Positions 15,201-24,200 of a stretch of 64,000 bases of DNA are shown here, piece after piece. Under the pieces are notes generated by a model that saw only the letters and a list, made by a program, of their open reading frames with translations, was not told the DNA's origin and ran no database searches. The stretch is taken from NCBI GenBank assembly GCA_903813345.2, contig CAIIXF020000001.1, forward strand, positions 31,438,644 through 31,502,643. The letters are read 5' to 3'. This DNA comes from Owenia fusiformis (taxonomy: Eukaryota > Annelida > Polychaeta > Sabellida > Oweniidae). The position numbers and the translations under genes were made by a program. Position 1 is the first letter of the stretch. Each line of letters begins with the position of its first letter.

Positions 15201-18200
15201 CCCGGCAATACAAAAATATATACACTTTATAAACCTTTGGAGATAAACACTCACTCCGATTCATACTTTAAAAACAACGCATTTACTCACAAACGACCAA
15301 CCAAACCAGGTTTCCCCAATCGGGAACCCTATTCAGAATAAACAACCCATTCTTAAAGAACAATGGAAATAAAACACAAACATATACAACAAACTATCTA
15401 ACACATTACCCGTGCATCATATAAAACACATTTCAACAAACAAAACAAACGAAACAAATTTTAACAAACAAACCGACCATATCGTGATACAATTAACCAA
15501 AACGCATACACCATCCCGACAAAACACAAACAGGATAATCAAAACATAATGAAATCACAAGAAGACAGCCTCCAAATTCAAGTTAATATCTCAACAACAA
15601 GAGATGCTACTATCATAACAAACACACCGAAATAAAGTTTAGACATGACACTACACACCCAAACCGTTGAAAAACAACTTACCTACCATTTACTTACCAA
15701 AAAACGCCACAAAACAAACACGAAATTTACAACCCAAAATACCACAAAACTCCGATAAAACCAAAATACAACCAATCGCGAACAAGCTAACAACTCCCCC
15801 AACGCACACATCGTATCAAAATAAAAACACCTCGCCATAAAGGGTAAACAACAAACCAAACAAACAAAACAAATTAAAAGAAACAAACTGACCGCAACTT
15901 GATGCAATTAATCAATACGCTACACGATCCCGACAAACCACAAACACAGGATAATCAAAACATAATGAAATCACGGGAAGACAGCCTCCAAAACCAAATT
16001 AATATCTCAACAACAAGAGATGCTACTACCATAACACACACACCAAAATGAACCTCAGACATGACACTACACACCCAAACCATTGAAAAACAACTTAGCC
16101 ACCACATAGATACCACAAACGCCGCCAAACATACACGAAATTTACGAACCAAAATAATGCAAAACTTCGATAAAGCCAAAATACAACCCAGCACGTCGAA
16201 ATAGATCCCCTAGTCAAGTTAATATCTTGACAATAAGATATACTACCACCACTACACACAGACCAACACGTAGCTCAAACACCAGACTAAACACCCAAAC
16301 CTTTAACAAACGGGGAACCCACCACAAACTCACACTACACACATCCAAATGCTACTAAAGACGAACGAATTTACAACTCTTCCAATATATCTACCATCAA
16401 CATAAAAGATTCACCACCATACATGAAACTTAAACACAAAACCAAAACCACAACTTTTCTTAACCAAAAATTATCTCTAACACAACTGAATGATCGGGAT
16501 GTCCAGCCTATCTCTACATTAATGAAGACTGCAGGAAATGACACACAGATGTCATAACCCTAGGATCAACCAATCTACCTGTCACATAAATACTGACGGT
16601 GGTTTGGGGAAGCTTAGCTACTAGACCTTGTCTCCCAGACCCCTCGACCGAGACCTCTCACCATTAACACAGACTGCATGACATGTGCGGGTGATGTCTC
16701 AAGCCATTGTCGAAGTCACCACTCCCGAAAACCAGCCTGGCGCAAGAGTTTAATTTGTCATTTCAGGACGAAATTTTCAGAATTCACGATGTAGATACGC
16801 TAACGCGTGGCCTTTTTTGATGAAAACAATTTCATTGGTAAATAGTTGTTATTGTTCGCATGCAGTATCTGTTAATTTCATGTAAATTCATCGCATTGAT
16901 TAAATTCAGGATCCAATAAATATATGTGCATTTATACTGTACTGTGGTTAAATGGGAACAGATGATTCAAAAAGCATTTTGAAAAACACTTTGTTAAATT
17001 ATTTGTTTTCGTCTAAAGCGACTCATTTAGAGTCTTATAAATTGTATAATATAATGTGATGTACATGGGGAGCAAACATCTACATTCATCAGATGTTTAT
17101 CGGGATGAGGAAGAGAGCTAAATATCCTCTGGAAATGAAAGATCGTGTAATTTAACGTTGAAAGATAATAATGGTTTTAAACCTGATTTACCATTCGTCC
17201 ATCGGGTAAGTAAATGGAATCTAAAACACTTAACTACATGAAATTATAATGTGGCGTCCGTGCAACGAATGGTGAGCGAAAGCTACGCGAATAAACCAAC
17301 TCCGCTGTACATATGAAATCACCCCGCGATGAGCTTGAAGCGCACTCGTGACGCGCCCGCGGTGACCACGAAAAGCGTTCGAGTTGACCACGAAATTCGG
17401 GCGGCATGCCGACGACATGGCATGGTGTAAGGCGTGCCATTAGACGTACTGTACCAGGTCGTTCAATAAGTTCTCATAATTTTGCTCTCATTTTAAGAGT
17501 TTTTTATATTTTTCCATGAAAATTTTACAGACGATGCAGAATGTATCTGTGTAACAACCCTGCAAAAATTAAGTTTTAATTCTAATGGTCGTGAAAATGG
17601 CGGTTGTTATAGTAACATGAAAAATGGGTAGGCGGGGCAGATTATTTGATGTCATAGTGGCATATAATTCAGTTCAACATTGTGGAGAGTAACAAGTGTT
17701 TTAATGTCATGTAGTCCCATTTATCCCATGAAATAGTATGGGGTAAATGTTTCTATTCCTACTTTAAATGCTCAAAATAATGTCCATTGGATGCGACACA
17801 CTTTCGATGACGTTCTACCCAATCCTGGAAGATTTTATGGAATCCATCAGGAAATCTAGCTCTGAGAGCATTTTGGACTGCATTCTGCAAATCTTCTTTC
17901 GATGCAAATCGAAAACCTCTCAGCTCATCTTTCATTGGGCCAAACACGCCAAAGTCGCATGGGGCTTCATCAGGTGAATATGGTGCCTGTGGGAGAACTT
18001 CCATTCCGAGTTCTCCTATGGTGTTCAGTACAACTTCTGCCCGGTGACACGGGGCATTATCCTGATGAAATATTCTTGTCGCCAACTCTAGGAGGGGGCG
18101 TTTCTTTGAGAAGGCCCGTTTGAGATGCCTCTTGAGAACCTGAAATAGTCAGTAGGATAGGATACTAATGCCTTTAACATTTGTACTTAACCATTTTTAT

Positions 18201-21200
18201 AGTTCAAATCTGATTTTAAATTTGATTTGATTTAATGTTTTTACTCTTATATTGATTAATTAATTAATAATGAATAAGCTTACCATTGCATAATAGTCCT
18301 TGTTTATTCTCTGACCATCAGGAATTGCATGCGTAAGCAGCACCCCAGAGCTATCCAAAAACACAATGAACATCACCTTGCCGTCATTTTTGGTCAGTTT
18401 TGCCAGGGTTGAAATGGGAGTAGGTGAGTTCTTAGTTCTCCAACCACTTGATGCTCTCTTCCCAAGGGGCTCATAATAGCTGACGTACACCTCGTCGCAT
18501 GTGATAATTCGTTGAAGAAAACTATCCCCTTCATCTTGGTATCGTCTTAGAAATTCTTGGGAAACCTCAACTCTGCGGGCTCTCTGGTCACTAGTTAACT
18601 CCTTTGGCACCCATTTAGCACACATGAGGTTCATTTTAAGCTTCTCTTTCAGAATGAAGTGTGTTCTACCTATACTAATGTTCACATTCTCACTAAGTTC
18701 CCGTACAGAGATGCGGCGATCATCATCTAGAACTGTCTTAACTCTTTCAACAGCCTTTGGGTTGGTGACTTTTACCGGTCTGCCAGTCCGTTTTTCATCC
18801 ATCACAGATTTTCTTCCCTCTGAACCAAACCTTTGATACCATTGGTATATGGTAGGTGTGCTCATTAACTCCTTTCCATAAATATCTTGAACTGCTTTTA
18901 TTGTTTCTCCTCTTGATTTCTTGGATAACACACAAAATCTTATCACACTACGGATTTGAATTTGAATTTCATCTTGACTTTTCACAAGACCACAGTCAGC
19001 TGCCATCTTGGGTCTCTCTATTGAAACCTTTTCTGTGATGTCATACCTTTTTATGTGATGTCACAGTAATAACTATACTCAGAAAAGTTGCATCTTTCAC
19101 ACTGATGTCAAAACCTGTTTCTATGGTTGCAAATCTTTCAGATAAAACATATGACATTTCAAGATGAAATCTAACTACATCCATGGATTTTACGATCAAA
19201 TAAAGTTGCCCCGCCTACCGATTTTTGACGTTACTATAGCAACCGCCATTTCCACAACCATTAGAATTAATACATAATCTTTGCAGAGTTGTTACACAGA
19301 TACATTCTGCATCGTCTGTAAAATTTTCATGGAAAAATATAAAAAACTCTTAAAATGAGAGCAAAATTATGAGAACTTATTGAACGACCTGGTACATGTA
19401 AACTAAACTTGTTCTGTGTCCAAGTTCTTGTAAATAAAGTTCATGAATGTCGACTTATTCTCAACTAATATGGCCAATATGGCTAATTTAAAGTTTCAAC
19501 TTGCAGGTTGTTGGTCAAACTGGGCTTCTTGGAGTGAGAGTTGCCCTTCTTGCCCTATCTGTGGTCGAGGCTCAGTTATATGCACACATACTAGGACTAG
19601 ACAAGGACAAAAATGTGCACCAAATGTTCAATTACAAACTGAAGTTTCAACCAAAACATGTTTATCACCTCCATGTAAGCAACGCGTTCTACTTTTTTAT
19701 TAGAAAAATGTAAATATCCTAACCCCCCCCCCCCTCCTCTCAATTCATATGAATTGGTGATTAGAGATGAATTGCATTCCCTGACATGTTTCATAATAAC
19801 AGAAAATCTTGTTTATTCTTCTTTACTAGTAAACATTGTAAAATCAAGATGTCCATTTGGTTATAAGTTCATCTAGATGTTAAATTCGCAGGCTGTGTAA
19901 GGTCAAACTTGGCTAACTGAAAAATCTTGTTCATTGTTATTTACCAGTACCAGTGGTTTTGAATTAATGGTATATGCTCAATCTGCAGGCTGTGAATGGT
20001 CAAACTGGGCTACTTGGAGCGAGAATTGCCCATCTTGCCCTCCGTCTTGTGGCGGAGAATCTGTTACTTGTACCCGTACTAGGACCAGACAAGGGCCATA
20101 TTGCACACCAAAATCTCAATCAAAGAGTGAAACATCAACCAAAATATGTCCTATGATATGTAAGATGTGTTGCATTACATTATAATCTGTAAAATAAAGA
20201 CAACGTTTGTTTCAACTACATGAGATATGGAAATGCGAGTACACAATACATGTGTTCTTTATTACTTAGAGGCAGAATCAGATATATAGGGGATGACAAA
20301 ATTGCAATTAACATTTACCATTAGCCCACAAATTAATAGTACATATTGTTTATTTATATGATAAGGGCCTTCATTTCCATAATATCTCGTACGTTCCGAG
20401 AATGTCGTTCATTCTTTCTTCACACTATTCTATACAGTCGACGTATACTCTACTGAGATAGTCTAAATTGCTTATATAAAGTATCAATTTGCAGGTTGTT
20501 GGTTAACCTGGACTTCTTGGAGTGAGACTTGCCCTGATTGCTCAAGCTGCGGTGGAGGATCAGTAATATGCACACATACTAGGACTAGACAAGGACCAAA
20601 CTGTGCAACAAATGTTCAGTTAGACACTAAAGTTTCGACCAAAACATGTTTGTCACCACCATGTATGTAATGTTTCTTCTGCGTTATTGAAAAAATATGT
20701 AAAAATGAATAAATATGCCCCCTTTTCATAATTAGCACGAAGTTGAGAAATGTTGAATGATATGCTTCATAATAGCTGGAAATCTCGTTCATTGTTCCTT
20801 ACTAGTTTTAATTTTTACCTTATTCACATTAACGTTTGCGATGATCTAGATGCTTAATTTCCAGGTTGTATATGGTCACCCTGGGCTAGTTGGAGCGTGA
20901 ATTGCCCATTTTGTCCCAAGTCCTGTAGTGGAGGATCTGTAAGTTGCACTCGAGCAAGGACTAGACAGGGACCATATTGCACACCAACGTCTCAATCACA
21001 GAGTCAGACATCATCAAAAATATGTCCAAAGATATGTGAGCATTGTTTCAAGCTTCCTAAATTGTTAACGAGTGATTTTTTATATATTTTGAGTTGGTTT
21101 TGAGTTTTCACATCGATCTTCCAAAAGATATGACTATATATTCCATACAGAAGTCTGTTTGTTCCAGATAATACAAGGCTTGGCTTCTAGGGTAGCAGGT

Positions 21201-24200
21201 ATGCCATTATTTGGTATTAAAATAAAGGCATTTGAAATGAATGAAAGTAGCACATAAGGTCAAATATAGTTTACTCGTGGGCATTTTTACTTCGCGTGTG
21301 GCTGTCATTTCAGATTTGATGAAATTGTAGCAAACACGAGCTAGAATACATGGACACTGATATCTCGAAAAGTAAAACTCCCTATCATTTTGATGTACAG
21401 GCTTACCGAAAGTGAATGCAACCCATAAATGTGCTTGACACTTCTCGTCATAACATTTTGGGTTATGCCCAAAATGGTCAAATGGTCTGTTAAAAATGTA
21501 TCAAAATATGTGTTTTATACGACAACCTCGACGTCGCAGGCTTTCCTGTATGCGGCGCGAAACGTTCTCATATTCAAAGTACTATTAGTACCCGAGATAG
21601 CTCTGATTTTTGCAGTGATTTCTGTTTTTATTACGTGACTGATTGTCTTTGGGTGGTTTGCATAAACAATGGTCCTTTAATTAACCCCACGTATAGAAAT
21701 CTTGGGCGTTCAAGTTGAGTGAGTGCGGGGCTAACAAAGGGTCACATCTACCGATGATCAGTGATCAAATCTTGTGGTGATGAGGAAGTTTTGAGACAGC
21801 ATTAGGAATACTTCCCCAGGGACATCAACCATGAGAGAAAATGGTTGCACTTGAAGCCAATCGTTGGAGTGACTGTGCCAATGGTTTGAGCATCGACTGA
21901 TCAGCAGGAGATGTGACATGTTGTGGGCCCTCCACTCACCCGACTTGAACGTCCTAGATTTATACCCCTGAGGGTATTAACTGAAGGAAATATCGAAGCA
22001 CAAGTGCTAAATGGAAAGGACCAAAAAACTGTAAAGAAATATATCAAAAAGGTGTAAACATGTCATAAGAAAAATATACCCTAAACAGTATATTAAAAAC
22101 ATGATCAAACGTGAAAAGAAATAATGCCCAACACCCCCTTCCCCTCAAAGCAAGAGCCAATATCACAACCCAGGGCCAGAACACCAAGAGGACATTTCAT
22201 TTCAAACGTGGGCGTGGCACTTTTTGATACTTGCCTAATTGCTGCAGAATTAAATAAAAAATACATATTACATTCACAACGATTGACATTTAATTAGCAC
22301 TAACATTATGTACAATAACCTTGTAGTATGTTAATTATCATTATTAGACACTTCAACTATTTTATGTAAGTGTTATCATGACCCTCCATTATATCCATAT
22401 ACCCTACTCGATGAGCATCACCAATGGTGTGTCAAATTATTTGTTAAGGTTTGAGAAAATTTTGATATATAAATGTTTCCATGGTAACCATATACGTTAG
22501 AGATTGGGAATTTCTAGCACTGACTAACCATGGCACTACCTGCCTAATATAAAATTATGAATTTATAACCTACATTAGTATTCTTTTTATTCGGGGGTAT
22601 CAAAGTACCCCGAAGGTTTTCTTGGGGTAGGGGCCCTCTGCCATAAGGCACGGCTTAAGTTTTGCCTTAAAATGGAAAGTAGTGTGTAGAGGTAGCATCA
22701 AGCAAAATATTTTGGCATAGATTTCCTCAAAGCAATATCCACTAATTATGGTACATATTAAGTTTTCTAGATTTCTATAAAGCAAATATGTTGGATCACT
22801 GAAATAGTCCATAAAATATGAAACTCTCATTCATTATTCATTCATTTTTTTACTTTCAGGCAATTGTTTATGTTCAACTTGTTCAACTAGACAGAAAAGA
22901 TGTTTAACATTGCAGGTTGTTGGTCAAATTGGGAAACTTGGAGCAAGAGTTGCCCTTCTTGCCCTCTTTGTGGCGGAGGATCTGTCACATGTACAAAGAC
23001 TAGGACCAGACAAGGACCGAACTGCACACCAATGTCTCAATCACAGTATGAAACATCAACTAAAATGTGTTCAAAGATGTGTAATCATTGCCTCACTTTT
23101 GTTGGTTGTTGTAAACTAAAGAAAATGTTCCTGCAAATGTAAAGACCCATCGTGAGTTATCACAGCCTTCTCTCAGTTTCCTTCTAGCCTACTATATCAA
23201 TACCGGATAGCTAGCGTCAAGTACATTTTTATTTCGTCCGGTAAGGATGGTCACGACATGGCGAACTTTTTGAACACAGGTTTCTCTTAAACAAGTCATC
23301 ACCAAATTCTGAAAAGTTTACACATTGTCAATTTAATGGTCATCTTTTAATGGTAACAATATAATTTGAAATAGACATATATACTTTTCTCTATATTGTC
23401 TTAGAAAACACATCGGACACTTCTTTTGTTCTAGGTATCATATGTTCGGAATGAAATGAAACATCTATTCGAACCTCATTGGAACGAAAAGACATAAACA
23501 AAATATGTTTATGTCTCTCAATATTATAATTATACAAAGGAAAGTCCGGTTGATTTAAAAAAAAGTATCTTGTTAATGAATGTAAAGGTTTATCTAAGTT
23601 AGTTTTTATCTATTTCGTTTTTTGTTTTAATTTTTTGAATACTTTTTGTTAAATCAACCAAAATTTCCTTTGTACAACTATAATATTGGGAAGTCTAAGA
23701 AAATGTTGTATATGCTATTTTGTTCAAACAAGCTTCGGAAAGATAATTTATTTCATTTTCAAGAAATGGTAAAAAGTAACAAAAAAACAATTGCACTAAA
23801 AACAAGAAATTTTAACAAAAACAGTTATATAAAAATATATAAATTATTTTCGCATTAAATTGTTGTCAATCAGTCAATATTACATAAAGGACCGTGTTTT
23901 TCTACAGAATGTTTTCGATAATTGGTTTAAGAGAAAAAGTATTTCCGTGCTTAACCCCACATTACAAATAATCTATAGATAATTGACTGCCATTTTATAA
24001 GAATTGTGTGTTCCCTAAGTTACTGGCCATGGGAATCTGATGAGCCGGTTTCTAGATAAGGAAACACTGTAAAACTATCACAGGCTACCGAATTAAAACA
24101 CACCTACCTTTCTCTGGATCAAAAATGGAAGTCTGTGTCCAGTATCTTGGTTTGTACAAGACGAAAATACTGGACGCGTTTCTACCCCCTGATTTTACTA

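Larger units (their letters stand above)
1201..17451. mobile_element. ~16.25-kb insertion in the gene 1 intron, TA-flanked, unclassified
   Basis: Seen: the intron sequence AGTTTAATGTACATGTAAAC is continuous at about 390-410, but after exon 3 it stops at TA 1199-1200. The continuation CATGTAAACTAAAC resumes only at 19395. The inserted DNA starts CAGTCCATCT and ends ACGTACTG before TA 17452-17453, so both ends carry CAGT pointing inward. Both terminal ~250 bp are CpG-rich in AT-rich surroundings. Inference: a large TA-targeting element or a nest of elements. No matching full-length transposase was found inside, so it may be non-autonomous or composite. The boundary claim is firmer than the claim that it is a single element. 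Confidence 0.55.
17454..19392 (-). mobile_element. Mariner-family DNA transposon, apparently complete
   Basis: 1939 bp between TA 17452-17453 and TA 19393-19394. Both ends begin CCAGGTCGTTCAATAAG and remain inverted copies for about 186 bp (17454-17639 and 19207-19392), with few mismatches in the outer 120 bp. A transposase lies on the - strand. It sits exactly at the right TA of the 16-kb insertion, so it arrived either at that TA or next to an older insertion. Short TIRs of about 30 bp are usual for mariner, so these are long. Confidence 0.92.

Noticed and set aside
15683-16194. Hydrophobic Val/Phe/Cys-rich proteins on the - strand
   Set aside because: Both ORFs are equivalent positions of the AC-rich minisatellite, read on its GT-rich strand; composition explains them.
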